Below, piece by piece: positions 21,640-33,010 of a stretch of 64,000 nucleotides of DNA. The stretch covers positions 3,534,001-3,598,000 of the forward strand of contig NC_070565.1 of NCBI RefSeq assembly GCF_026914185.1, given 5' to 3'. The notes beneath the pieces are model-generated. The model had not been told where the DNA came from, ran no database searches, and saw only the letters and a list, made by a program, of their open reading frames with translations. Source of the stretch: Puccinia triticina (lineage: Eukaryota; Basidiomycota; Pucciniomycetes; Pucciniales; Pucciniaceae). The number at the start of each line of letters is the position of its first letter. The first letter of the stretch is position 1. Position numbers and translations under genes: made by a program.

Positions 21640-21782
21640 GAGTAGGGCATCGGGTTGCAAGCCTTGGGTGAGGATTGCGTCAGGCCAGAGGGCGCTGTGA
21701 TTGACTGACTTTGCTCTCTCCGTTGGCGGCACTTGGGTGTTGAAGTAGGCGGCCAGTGCATGCTTGAACGCGTGTTGCGGGC

Positions 21783-22177
21783 AACGGTGGGTAGTTACTT
21801 TACTTTATGATATCTGCACGATTTTTGTAAAGTAACTACCCACCGTTACTTTTTGCACCGTTATTGTTAGCAGTAACGCGCGAACAGTGGCATCACACGT
21901 AACATTACAGGCCTCTTTTTTTTGAGGCCATTACCAGTAAATTATGTTATTGAGCAATAAAAGGCCAAATTGGCCCTATTTTGGCCTTTTGTTGCTTGTT
22001 ATCTTGCCCAATATCTGTCGCTACGCGCTCAGATATAGTAACGGCCGTCGCAAAAAAAAACTCTTGGTGCAATATTGATATTGCACTGCCAGTACTGGTA
22101 ACAATAACAATAATGACCAAAAAACGTTACGTTATTGTTACGTTACGCGTTACTGTAGCAATAACTACCCACTGTTG
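21783..22177. mobile_element. MULE-like MITE (family A, copy 1)
   Basis: Ends CAACGGTGGGTAGTTA and TAACTACCCACTGTTG are inverted repeats. The interior is full of TAACG/CGTTA words. Homologous and inverted to 26370-26784. No clear target duplication here. Confidence 0.65.
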
Positions 22178-24876
22178 TCGTGGGTGAAGTCCTTCTTGAC
22201 TGCTCCCAAAGCCCCGCCCTTCTGTCAGCTATATTTGCCTCTTGGGAAATGGGCTTACTCCAGCTTGGTCTACCATATTCAGCACATAATTCTTGCTTTT
22301 TTGGCCCAGAACAGCTTGACAATCTCCGTATTGGGCAAGATCCAAGACAACAAAGATGAGGAGGGCTTAGCTTCCCCCTATTGGCCGCCGGGTTTGAGCT
22401 TGGAGTCCGCCTGTTCATGGTCTGTGATTGTGCAGGACTTTGTCTGACAGGAGCCGGCAAGGAGCCGTGACGTCTGACAGGAGAAGGGGAGCCTTGACAC
22501 CTAACCGCCAAACAGGAGGGGGTTGGCGTCTGATGGTGTGAGAATAAGGGCTGGTGTGTTGGTAGAAATGTCTGCTGACCGCCCTCTTCAAGAATATATG
22601 TGTCCAGGCTGTGTGATTATTGGTAACTCGGCTCCGCACTGCTACTATCCCCTAGCCTTCAGCGCTCCTCTCTGAGCCTGATCTATAGCATGATAATCCG
22701 CAAGTGAATAAAGCTCCGCACTCTGCAAGTAACACTGTAAGTAATGATAAGGTCACATATAACTCTCCTAATACTCTAGTACATCTGTAAGTGTAAGTAC
22801 AATAATGAGTAATCCCTGAGATGATAGGATAATAGGATAATCCAATAATAGAGAGAGAAGAGAAACCGTCCCCCTTTTCCCATCCTTCCCTCCACGCACG
22901 TCACCGTTCCCACCCAATCCCGCAGATCCAACACTTTCCCACACTAGTCCTTCAGCTCCGCCTGCTTTCCGCATGTAATTGTCCCAGACTCCGCTCCTCT
23001 CCAATGCTTGCCCTCCCCCCGTCCTCTGTCTAGCCCCCGCCAGTCAGTCTCTTGCTACTGCCTCTGCCCCGGTTCCACCCGCTTTAGCTGAACATGGCTC
23101 ACCTGCTGATGCGCCGCAGCTACCAGTCCACGTGTGTAGTCCGCCGCAGTCCAGCCCTGTCTTTCCGCTCCAGTCCAAATAGCCGATCCAAAATCCATGA
23201 TCCGCAATCCGTGCGCGACTTTCCGTAAGCTTTCTTAGCGTGCTTTTTCTGACATCATCCTCAGTGCTTATGTCGCCGGAATGCACTCTGCCTGAACCGC
23301 TCTGTGCATTCCCGCCCGCACTATCCCCGAGTGGAAGTTCTACCACACATGCCTATATAAATCACCACATCTGCCCCAGTTTTGAAGTCCTGCCCCCAGG
23401 ATCTTCCCACACACATCCACTCCCACACTCAACACCTCTCTTGCACCCATCAACACATCTTTTCCCACCCATCATTTCTTGTCACCATGGTAGCTTGCGA
23501 TTGCTGCACAAGACTTGGCCTCTCTTGTGTCTACTCCCGCGCCGGTTGCGCCTGCAACAACTGCTGAGATTCAAAACGCTGCTGCTCCACTTTCAAACCT
23601 AAATGTGACAGCTCTCCAAAATCAGAATCACCCGCCGCCTTCTGGATCTCAAAGTTCTTGTGCGGAATGTTCCCCGTCTGTCATCTTGGTCAGTTCCTGC
23701 ACCAAGTCACCCTCCGTACACGGTGAAGACCTCATGACGCTTCTGCCCGTCCGAAACGAGTGCAAAAATGCCAAGGACTACGTCCACAAGGCCAAAGAAT
23801 GGGCTACCAAACACGGCGTCAACCTGCCCCTCTTTGACAAACGTCACAAACATCCCCAGGCACCCTCACCGTCTATCACCTGCTCAAAGCAACCCTTGGA
23901 GGACCCTCCAGAACAATCTACAAAGCGTCCGTGCCCCGTTGCTCCCCAGACTCTGGGCCTTGCCAATTGCCTTTCCGCTTGTCCACAAGACCCAACACCA
24001 ATTGTACTATCCCCCAGGCTCCAGGTATGTAGCTTTTCCACTCCGCTGACCGTGTCCTTGCTAACTTTGAGCCCTTTTTCCCGCTTTAGCCACCCCGACT
24101 AAGGACACCAAGATGGCACCAAACAACCCATCCCATACCCCTTCCGGTTTGCCGCCCAGCTCGCCCCAAACCACGCCGCATGCCGAGAACCCACAAGCCC
24201 AAGTCACACGCGCCTCCTCAATCCACACGTTGGAGTCCACAAACCCGCCTTCTCCGCCTGCCAACACCGGTCAAGAGGCACCTTGACTCCTTGCTCCTCC
24301 ACGCGCTACCACCTGGGCCGTATCATCAACTGCCAACACTCCGCCTTGGCACCCTTGAGCCATGTCCATGCTGACCCACCTACCGCCTCCGACCAAACAT
24401 GGTGCAGCAATGGATCGCCGGGTCGCGGAAATTTCCCGCAACCTGCACGACACCTTTCCTGAAGATCCCATCTGGGAGGAAGCCGTATTTCCCGCCACTG
24501 CTGTGCTCAAATACGCAGGTGCCTTCTGCAAAATGTATCACGACCTGCTTCACCTTGCTGCGGTAATGCCCGCACAATGCCGCCATAGGTACGCGACTTT
24601 CCTTGTCTGCGGAACTGTGTGGCTATGCAGCTGCGGACTGCGCGCAGCACTTTGACTCCCAGACACTTCAATAATTTCCCTCCAAGAAAAGTCAGAAAAA
24701 CAACAAAAATCAATTTTTTGACCAAAATTCACCCCACTCAGCCTCTCAGTCACCGCACCCAGAAGACATCCAACAGCCAATTTCCCAAGAATTCCTCATG
24801 TCACCCAGTAAAAACCCAAGCCTCAAGCTTCCAAAAGTCAAGATACGGCACTTTTCCAGTGGAATTGTCTGGGGAC
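22178..24876. other. Decayed retroelement internal region, no firm ORF
   Basis: Lies upstream of a polypurine tract and 3' LTR on the + strand, so it is probably internal sequence of that element. Frames include a short Cys-rich peptide at 23487-23567 (CDCC..C........C.CNNC) and Pro-rich segments (23515-24102, 24362-24655). None shows a reverse transcriptase, integrase or protease motif that I recognise. Confidence 0.35.
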
Positions 24877-25029
24877 TAGGGCTGGGCCCCGGGTGATACC
24901 CGAGGCCTGGAGGCATCCCAGGCTGGTGCCCTGCGGGTATACCCAAGGTCGGGTATCTAATTACCTACTCCCGGGCACTATCCGTCGGATATTGGGTACC
25001 TCCGGCGGGGACCGACTGTCCTACTGGTT

Positions 25030-25290
25030 CAGGCTAGCAATGAGAACACCCACAGCTCTTTGCGTTTTGGAATTGGTCGGTTCACCACCAAACAAGAGGT
25101 CAATTACGTTGCCAGTAAAATTGTCGATGTCGTCACTTGTCAGTCCTCCCATCCTTCCCTCACCTATCTGTATTAATCCAACTTGACCCCCCTTTTTTTT
25201 CTTCTTCTAGTTCTGCGCAAATTGAGTCCGTTGTGGGAGATGGTCCAGGAGGGAATTGACTTGAAATCCATCAATTGGTCCCAACATTAA
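25030..25290 (+). pseudogene. NFS1: NFS1 (cysteine desulfurase) 3'-terminal fragment
   Basis: Two exon-like pieces, 25030-25138 and 25211-25290, join in frame across a GTCAGT...CTAG intron. The product ends HSSLRFGIGRFTT...[25 protein letters not shown], the highly conserved C-terminus of the mitochondrial iron-sulfur cluster enzyme NFS1, which releases sulfur from cysteine using PLP. The catalytic Cys loop and PLP lysine lie further upstream in the family and are absent; the preceding DNA is transposon sequence. The fragment is bounded by hAT ends, so capture by the element is the simplest explanation. Confidence 0.85.
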
Positions 25291-25679
25291 CCTGTGTTCC
25301 TGCCCACACACCATTGAAAAAAACAATGTATTTTAGTAGCTTTAATCCTTGCACAGTCTGACTTCATCTTCTACCCTCTCAGCAGGATCTTACTTTGTCT
25401 GTCTACACTTGTCAATATTGTTCACATGCCTTTTCCTCTCCCTGTCTTTTAGCTTTATGAATGACTTTGACGGGGTGATGATGCTGTAGTATCTTGTCAA
25501 TGAAAAAAAGAGAAGGTATGATGCACGGCAATTTTGAAGAAAAGCAGCCATTCATGTAACACTTTGCTAACCTGGGACAAATGCTCAATCAAGCACAGAG
25601 CCTAGTGTGAGCTTTTATCTCGCAAACATCAGAAGATTTCCAGTTAGTTCATCAAGCAGCTGTCCTATTGCTGTACATG

Positions 25680-25905
25680 ACCAGTCTGCATTGGTCATCA
25701 AAAGGTTTGAATCCCCTTGATGACCACTCAGACCGGTCATCTAGCAGCTTGCTTGAGTCTAGTGCTGGATGACGGGTTTGTACCAATCATTGGCAGAACT
25801 CACGCCCCTCCATGACCAGTAGAGTACATACAAACAGGTCATGGAGAGGCTTGAGTTGCGTTGAGACCTCTTGATGACTGGTCAGACAGGTCATTGAGAG
25901 GGTTA
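25680..25905. repeat. Palindromic GATGACC...GGTCATC repeats
   Basis: Several inverted words of the type TTGATGACC/GGTCATC(A/T)A, related to the larger array at 39880-40480. Internal to the hAT-like element. Confidence 0.6.
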
Positions 25906-26159
25906 TTGCCACTGTTGCATATTTGATTCAAATTTCTATTTTTTTTTCTTTTCTTTCAGCAACACTCTCTGTCTCTTGTATGTAATGAAAAGTTGGTCTC
26001 CGACCTTCTCCAAGACTTCTCCCAAGTCATTTACCCAAGATATCCGCTTGGGTAAAAATCTCAAAAAAGAATTCCGCGCTCCAACCAACCAGTTCGGACA
26101 GTCAGGTATACCCAATTGGCCTTGAGTCGGGGCCCAGCCCTACTGGGGACAGATATAAG

Positions 26160-26170
26160 TTGGGGGAGGA
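26160..26170 (+). other. Polypurine tract
   Basis: TGGGGGAGGA immediately precedes the LTR start TGTGGTAG, as expected for plus-strand priming in LTR retrotransposons. It shows the + strand LTR to the right is a 3' LTR. Confidence 0.6.
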
Positions 26171-26369
26171 TGTGGTAGACGGAAAAGTGAAAAATCAAAA
26201 GTTTTTTCTCATACATATATTTACTCACCCTAGGCCTCAAGATACCACCAAATGGACCTCAGAAATGGATTCTACGGCCAATTTTACCCCTAGTCCCCAC
26301 TGGAACCCCTCCGGATTGGAAGTTACACCCTCATGGACACCTATCACATGGCCAGCCCGAGTTATCAAC

Positions 26370-26784
26370 AGTGGGTAGTTATTGCTACAGTAACACGTAA
26401 TGTAACAATAACGTAAGGTTTTTTGGCTGTTATTGTTATTGTTACCAGTAACGGCAGTGCAATATTGACATCACACCAAGAGTTTTTTTTTCGCGACGGC
26501 CGTTACTATATCTGAGCGCGTAGCGACAGATATCGGGCAAGATAACAAGCAATAAAAGGCCAAGATAGGGCCAATTTGGTATTTTATTGCTCAATAACAC
26601 GTTATCCGCTGGATAACGCGTTAATTTACTGGTAATGGCCTCAAAAAAAAGAGGCCTGTAATGTTACGTGTGATGCCTCTGTTCGCGCGTTACTGCTAAC
26701 AATAACGGCGCAAAAAGTAACGGCGGGTAGTTACTTTACAAAAATCCCGCAGATATTGTAAAGTAAAGTAACTACCCACCGTTG
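26370..26784. mobile_element. MULE-like MITE (family A, copy 2) with 9-11 bp target duplication
   Basis: AGTGGGTAGTTA...TAACTACCCACCGTTG, flanked by identical GAGTTATCAAC (26359-26369, 26785-26795). The duplication length fits Mutator-like elements. Inserted inside the LTR. Confidence 0.8.
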
Positions 26785-27461
26785 GAGTTATCAACCTGTC
26801 ACAGCCCTCAAGACCCCTGTTCCCTAGTATAAATTCACCCAGCCCCATCCAAACACATACTCTCTTTCAACCCACTTATCTCAGCTGCATATGCAGGGGA
26901 CCAACCCTATTTCTTCTGTATTTGCCATGTCCCCGCTTCATTTATGCACCCCTTGCAGCTGCATGCAGTCTTCTGACCCCATTTCTGCACTCTTCACATT
27001 ATTCTGACACCACTCATGCACCCCTTGCATGAGGTACCCCTGTATTTGACATTTCCCCGCTTTGTTTATGCACTCCTTGCATAGTATGACATCATCTTTC
27101 ATTTCTCACACCACTTTTTGCCTGTATTTAGTATCTTCTGACACCACTTGCACGCAGCCCACCAGCTAAAATCCCTCATCCAGGGTCCACCTTGTAGCTA
27201 AAATCACCCAAATTTGTCTATATAAGGAGCTCTCTCCCCCCCAGTTGTTTTTCCCTCAGCTCAGTACTCCCCAGTTATTTACATACCACCTTCACACTTA
27301 CCATCACATCTGTACCTCACCACTACTGAACTCACTCTCAACTCTCACATACCTGTCATCGAACAACTTCATCTGGAACTAGACCAGACCTGTCACTTGT
27401 TTGAAACTGGCCAAGCTTAGCTTGGTGGGTCTTGTTATCTGATAGCAGAAGGGCAGAGTTT

Positions 27462-27899
27462 TGCACCTTGAGAGAATTTATAGCTTTCAGGCACAAGAAA
27501 TAAGAGGGCTAAAATGAGTATTGATAAAAACTCAAGAATTGGGGCAGTGAGTATGACTCTCTCACCGGATGCGGCTCAGCGGGCCTTGGGGAAAGAATGA
27601 GGAGAACCGATGATTTGTAAATTTCTTGTTGTATGCTAGGTTTAAATAGACTAACAACAAGTGGCCAAAATGTGGTTAGAAGAAAAAACAAAAGGAAGGT
27701 GACTATGAGACAAGTTTCAAGTATTCTATCTCAGAGACTATGTTTGATACACGTATGACAAAATTTTATCTACTACTCACGGTTCTTAGACTACATGGTG
27801 TGATAACTTCTGTACTAACAGTGATTCTGACAATGCTTGAGAATGATATAAAACAAGTTTCAGAGGTGAAAGTAAAAGGAATCTGACAGAATTCCAACA
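27462..27899 (-). repeat. Second LTR-like insertion
   Basis: Read on the - strand it starts TGTTGGAATTCTG and ends CAAGGTGCA (TG...CA). It is absent from the homologous LTR at 18834-19632, so it is an insertion. No clear target duplication. Confidence 0.45.
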
Positions 27900-27961
27900 C
27901 ACCTCCATCATACCCTTCACCATTCAGCAAAAGGGTTTTGCAACCAATTTTGAGTCTTACA

Positions 27962-29696
27962 TTGGCATGGGAGTATCAAGTTCCCAAGAGAAAAGCTGGT
28001 TGACCGGCCAAGGAAAAACCCAGAAGCAACCACAAGGACAACCTTGCAAGAATGGAATAGTTGGAAAAAAGTGAATCAAAACCACTGCTGCAAAAGCATG
28101 AGCCTTTGGGGCTCTTAATTGATTGTAACAGCCTTGTAACTAACTTTGTTCACCATTTTTCATATCAGGCAAAATCCAAACAATCATAGAGTGTGCAGTC
28201 AGAAAGCAAGAGTGCCACATCTACAACTGAAAGCAAGAGCAAAAGTGATAGAAAAACCAAAAGCAAAACCAAGGAGCTCCCAGCTGATCCTTTGAAGATG
28301 GTAACCATTGTGGTGGTACAAATAGCTGGGTGGTTAGAGAACGCCCACAAAGCAGCATGGTCGGAAAGCGCGGGCAGCTGAGCTCATCAGAAAGCTTGTG
28401 CATTCCTGAGAGAGGAGAAAAGCACGCGTGCTTATATGCTGCTGAGGGGACCTTGAATGTACAACCAAACAAAAGCACACAGAAAGTCAACAGCCGGAGG
28501 CGGGCGCGGACCAGGGGACCGACATGGGTGCGGGGAACCAGGGTTTGAGCCATGACCTAGATGGAGATTTAGCTGAGAGTCGGAGTAGGACTGCGGCGTA
28601 TCAAGCACACAGACAGACTGGTAGCGGGGCGTAGTTAGGTGAACTGGGGCAGTGAAAGCGGACGTCATCAGCGGATGAAGTTGGGGTGGAAGCGCTGGGT
28701 AGAGACTAACTCCGGAGGCTAGTTGTGGGGTGCAGGAGAACAGGTGTTGCAGATGTGCAAGGCTGGGAGGCAATGCAGGTGGAGTTTGTTAGTGCGGGAA
28801 AAGAGGAATGCAGACGACGCCAGGTGGGAATGGAGGACTCCAGGGCGGAGAGAGTGGGGGGGGGGGGGGGGAGATGGGACTTTAGGGGATGGATTTTCTC
28901 TCACTATTCCAGCATTCTACTTACTACTCTGATGGTACCAACATTGTAGTAGAAGTTTTCTCATGTGTTACTTTATGGATTACAAGTGTGCGGAGAGTTT
29001 TTACCTACCCTACAATCATACCTTTGCGGAGTTCTTGCGTGTGGAAGCAGAGCAGCTGAACCCTTTGTAGACTAGGCGGATCTCATCAGACTCACAGAGG
29101 AGTGCTGAAGGGATTTGTATGTTGCAGAGTTTCAGTGCCAACTACAAAACAAGCCTGGAACTATTCTAGAAGGAAGGCGGACACTCAACTTTACCTGTAC
29201 TTCCTGCATTCTAGTTGACAAGTGGGGGGCTGGCCGGGAACCCTACATTTGTTTTGTTATTGGCAACCGGAAAACTCAACTCATTCCTTGGTGAATGAGC
29301 TTTCCAGGCAAATTATTTACGCCTGTGGAAAATCTGACAGCAACGGAGATCAGCAACAGTTTTGTGAGTGGAACAGACAAAGAAGCGCAGGAGTTGTTGG
29401 ACAGCGGAGATACTGTATGGGGCGGAGAAGACAAGGCAACAGAGCGCAGACAAATCACCCCAAATCAATCTTGGCTTGGAGCTGCTGCGGGCATAAAAAC
29501 ACGATCAGTTTTGACTATACGGAAGCAGTTTTCTCCCTCGGTGTTGCAATCCCTTTTCCTCAATAATTTAAAGGGAAAACAAACAACTAGCAAGTAACCA
29601 CCGTCGGACCCAATTGGAAAGACGAAGTGGCTGGAGATAGCTAGTACAACTAGCGGTACTTACGGACTCCCACCCAAATCACCAAAAGACGTGGAA
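27962..29696. other. Retroelement-derived spacer
   Basis: No gene recognised. A G run of about 13 bases lies at 28858-28870. Probably leader sequence of the Gag-bearing element that follows. Confidence 0.35.
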
Positions 29697-30221
29697 ATGG
29701 CTGAACTTGGATTGGCAGTCATACTGGAGGTGGTGCCGCCGCTGACTGGTGCTAAGATACGGCCTTGGGATTATCCCAACTTGAGATTCATGGCGGACAA
29801 TGTGGAGTGGTTTCTTGACAGGTTCGATAACGCCTCAGGACAGGAGGGTTTGTTGGACGGGGATAAGGTTTGGCAGGTGGTGAACTTCTTTCTGGAAGGG
29901 GAGGAGATGGAGGGCTTCACAAGGAAGCATGGGCCAAAGCTCCAAAGTGAGATCCTGGAGGATCACGGACCAAGGTACCGAGAGGCAGACTTGGACAGGG
30001 TGGCAGATGAGATGGCCCGGGCAGGTGGCGTGCGTACAAGGGCTGAGTACCTGGTGTACACGACAGACTTTGACCGGGTCCTCCGCTATCTTGCACGGAA
30101 CCAGCTCGTGTCAGAGGACCTGGCTTCTGTGAAGCGGACTTTTCTGCAAGGGCTTGAGAAGTTGCTAGGGGAAAAGGTGCTGCGGTCCATGAGCAAAAAG
30201 GGCCAGATCGGGAAGGCTTGA
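29697..30221 (+). CDS. Gag-like protein of an LTR retrotransposon
   Basis: A 174-aa frame from ATG 29697 (MAELGLAVILEVVPPLTG...), mostly helical and charged (FMADNVEWFLDRFDN, FLEGEEMEGFTRKHG, YTTDFDRVLRYLARN). This is the composition of fungal Gypsy-type Gag domains. About 390 bases on, another frame of the + strand contains a CCHC zinc knuckle, supporting Gag. No protease, RT or integrase follows, so the element is degenerate. The assignment rests on context and general resemblance. Confidence 0.55.
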   Translation: MAELGLAVILEVVPPLTGAKIRPWDYPNLRFMADNVEWFLDRFDNASGQEGLLDGDKVWQVVNFFLEGEEMEGFTRKHGPKLQSEILEDHGPRYREADLDRVADEMARAGGVRTRAEYLVYTTDFDRVLRYLARNQLVSEDLASVKRTFLQGLEKLLGEKVLRSMSKKGQIGKA

Positions 30222-30364
30222 GTGGGGGGGCCGTGGGTGCTTCCCAAGATGAAGGTGTTATGTGTTGCAGTGAAAGTTGAGTTGGAGGTTCTGAAATGAT
30301 GGATGATGCCAGTGCCGGGCTGTCCGTTCATGTTCCGGCTCCCTAGGCGGCTTCCGGGGCGACT

Positions 30365-30702
30365 TTGGCGGCGGCTCTGGCGGCAGTTTCTGCAGCGGCT
30401 CTGGTAACTCCCCAGGAGGCGAGCGTGTTGGCAGACACTCTGAAGGAGTTAAATTTGTTCATTCAGCGTGCGGTGAACCAAAAACTGCCGGTTCCAGCAA
30501 AAGATGCGGGGTCTGGTCCCGCTCCAAGGGGTCAGCCCGCTGCCGGACAAGCTTAAGGCCAGGGGGCTGGTCCCTCTGGTGGTTACAGGCTGCAAGAGCC
30601 GCCAGTGTGCGATTATTGCAAAGAGTTGGGGCACATGCAAAACGGCTGCGGAGATTACAGCGTGAACCAAGCGGCGGGGTTGGGAGTTCTTTTGGCCAAA
30701 TA
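30365..30702 (+). pseudogene. Gag C-terminal part with CCHC zinc knuckle, stop-interrupted
   Basis: Frame LADTLKELNLFIQRAVNQK is broken by one TAA at 30554-30556, then continues in the same frame to CDYCKELGHMQNGC (30608-30649). That is a perfect C-x2-C-x4-H-x4-C nucleic-acid-binding knuckle. It ends at 30702. The shift relative to 29697-30221 and the stop mark decay. Confidence 0.6.
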
Positions 30703-33010
30703 ATCAACTGGACACAGGTGTGGTGCTGCGGGACGTCATACGCAAAGCCAACCAGGCTTCCGCGAAGTGAAAGGAGCCAGTGGTCAAGACCAACATGGGC
30801 ACGTTAGTCGGAGTGAGGCCATGGAAACCTCCTGTTGTGACACATGAATAGTGGTAAGTCCAGACCGGAGAAGTCTTCCTAGAGTTGAACAGACATCACA
30901 ATTTTCTCACATGGGGTGGTGGGAAAATTATTAAAATTGGCAGAGGATGTTCTGCCAGCCTTAGAGTCAACACAGCTGACCTAAAGTCTGCCTTTTTCTA
31001 ATTTTTACACACGAATTACTTCATATCTTTTTCACCTTAAGAGATATCCTTGTTTTGACTTGCAATTTTAACCCTAGTTACAACTTACCAATTGTTTGTA
31101 ACTCTACTCCTTCCCTGAGTTCTTGAGTTGTGGCGCGCATGTGCAGTTGTGATGTGTCAGCGCTACCAGGCGCGCCAAACCACATGTACATATGTAATTA
31201 CATAAGCAAACTGTGAAAATTTTTGAAGTCAGGATCCCCCTTGCCTGAGGAGGATCTACAGACTTCAGCACACCAGAACAACACCCCAGATAACCCAGGA
31301 TCACCACCAAAGAGATTACCACGCTCCCAGTATACCTACCCTCACAGGCGCCTAGGATATTGACAGTAAGTAAGCTCTTTCACTGAACCTTGCTTATCCA
31401 GAGTGAAAATCTGTTGCTCTTGATTGCTTCTTCTTTTCTTTAACTCTTTCAATCATCAAAGATCAAAAGGTTGTCTCTGATTAAGACCTATAAAATCAGA
31501 GCAGAGTAGTAACCCTACTTCTGAATCCCACCAACGTTTCCTTGTTGTAAGTGGAGGCTGTTGCACTCTCTTGGCCTTGCACAGCTGGCATCCAACTTTT
31601 CCAGGTTGAGAATAGCCCAGATCAATAATTAAAAGACTTAAAGTCTAGGCCTGATCTTCTCTTTTCTCTCTTTCTTTCTCTCCTTCTGTTTGTATTTCTT
31701 TATCCCAAGAAATCCAACCTGATTCCCCCCTTTTTTCTTGTGTCCTGTAGTCACATGAGAGACTCAGGCTCATATGTTCTTTAACATGAAAAATGATGCT
31801 GCTTAAGTTTTAGAGCTTCTCAATCACTGCAAGAAATTTTAGACGCCTCCAGGGAAAAATATGTATTTTTCCCCCCTGATTTTCTATTGACTCAAGGCAA
31901 GCCGCAAAGACCTCCAGAATTTTTCCATAGGGTCATGAAGACCCTATCTGCAGATCCATAGAAAAACAAAGTGGCAAAAATCCAATCCTTGTTTGAGGGA
32001 ATTTGCAGTGCGTAAAGTGTTTATCAGAGGGCGCGCACTGCGTCGCGACGTTGCGGATTGATCGCCCACAGTGTGCAAAGTATTTTTCAAAGTGCGCGAA
32101 GTAAGTCCGAAAAAATAACTTGACAGCCTGGATTAGCACTAAGCCGGGAGTAAGCTAATTGATTACTCCTTGAGTTGCACCCACACCAATGCGGATGCTC
32201 TAAGAGGAACTGTTGGGTTTTCATTTTCCTTCTGCCTCATTTTCCGTGATTGTCTCTCTATCACTTCTTATGTCCGCTCTTCACTTGTAGTTTCTCTGGT
32301 CATACTATCCTGTCATCTCAGCCAAGTGACATTGATCCTGCCTGTATTTGCCCGCTAGTTTTCCATATGTTTCACTCGTGTGCGCGCTCTGTTTGTGATA
32401 GCTTGTATGTCACCTTTCTCTCCTCCTGAGATTCCATCAGGTTCCATTCCTTTCTATTCATTTTCTTCTCATATTCATTGTGTCTCAACCACATGTCAGC
32501 CCTGTGTATCTAGTCTATTTTAGCCTAGCCTAGCACAGAGCAATAACAACATCGGTTCTTCCTTCTTTCTACCCGCGCCTCTTATCCGAGCCGATCCGGT
32601 GAGCCTTCTCCCCCTCATTGTCCCCTCTCGAGCCCAAAGGCTCATCTTTGTGTGTTCTTCGCGCTGCGGTCTTCTGTCGAAATCCCTTCAGGAACACATG
32701 AACACTTTATAACTAACAGACCGTAGGATGCAGGAAGCATGAGATTGGTAAGGAATTATGATCAGGGACACTTGAGCTGAGAGAATCGGGGCAAAAGGAA
32801 AAGAGAGGCCAGGCCAGAGGACACAATTCCATCAAAAGTTTGTGAGGCTGCAACCATATGAAACAAGAATCTGTGAGCCGGGAAAAAAGAGGTGAAAGTG
32901 AACCGAGTAAAAATTGGTAGCTTTCAGGAAAAAATTAATTAATAACAGCTAGGTGACAATATGGTGAATCAGAGCTGTTTATCTGTAATAAGACCAATCA
33001 CACTCCAATT
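30703..33010. other. Unassigned spacer, retroelement remnants
   Basis: AT-rich DNA with pyrimidine-rich stretches. No ORF, RNA gene or clear transposon ends were recognised. Confidence 0.4.

Larger units (their letters stand above)
24877..26142. mobile_element. hAT-like element carrying a host gene fragment
   Basis: A perfect 15-bp TIR (TAGGGCTGGGCCCCG and its inverse) is flanked by perfect 8-bp direct repeats CTGGGGAC (24869-24876, 26143-26150). It contains a spliced NFS1 3' fragment and a palindromic repeat block. No transposase was seen. Confidence 0.85.
26171..27961 (+). repeat. 3' LTR, interrupted by two insertions
   Basis: Starts TGTGGTAGAC, ends GAGTCTTACA, and is homologous (inverted) to the solo LTR at 18834-19632. 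TATATAAGGAGC near 27222 looks like a core promoter. A MULE-like MITE (26370-26784) and a second LTR-like segment (27462-27899) break it. Confidence 0.65.

Noticed and set aside
18834..27961. A single 9-kb DNA transposon with 0.8-kb terminal inverted repeats
   Set aside because: The left arm has its own target duplication and the right arm follows a polypurine tract, so they are two LTRs in opposite orientation.
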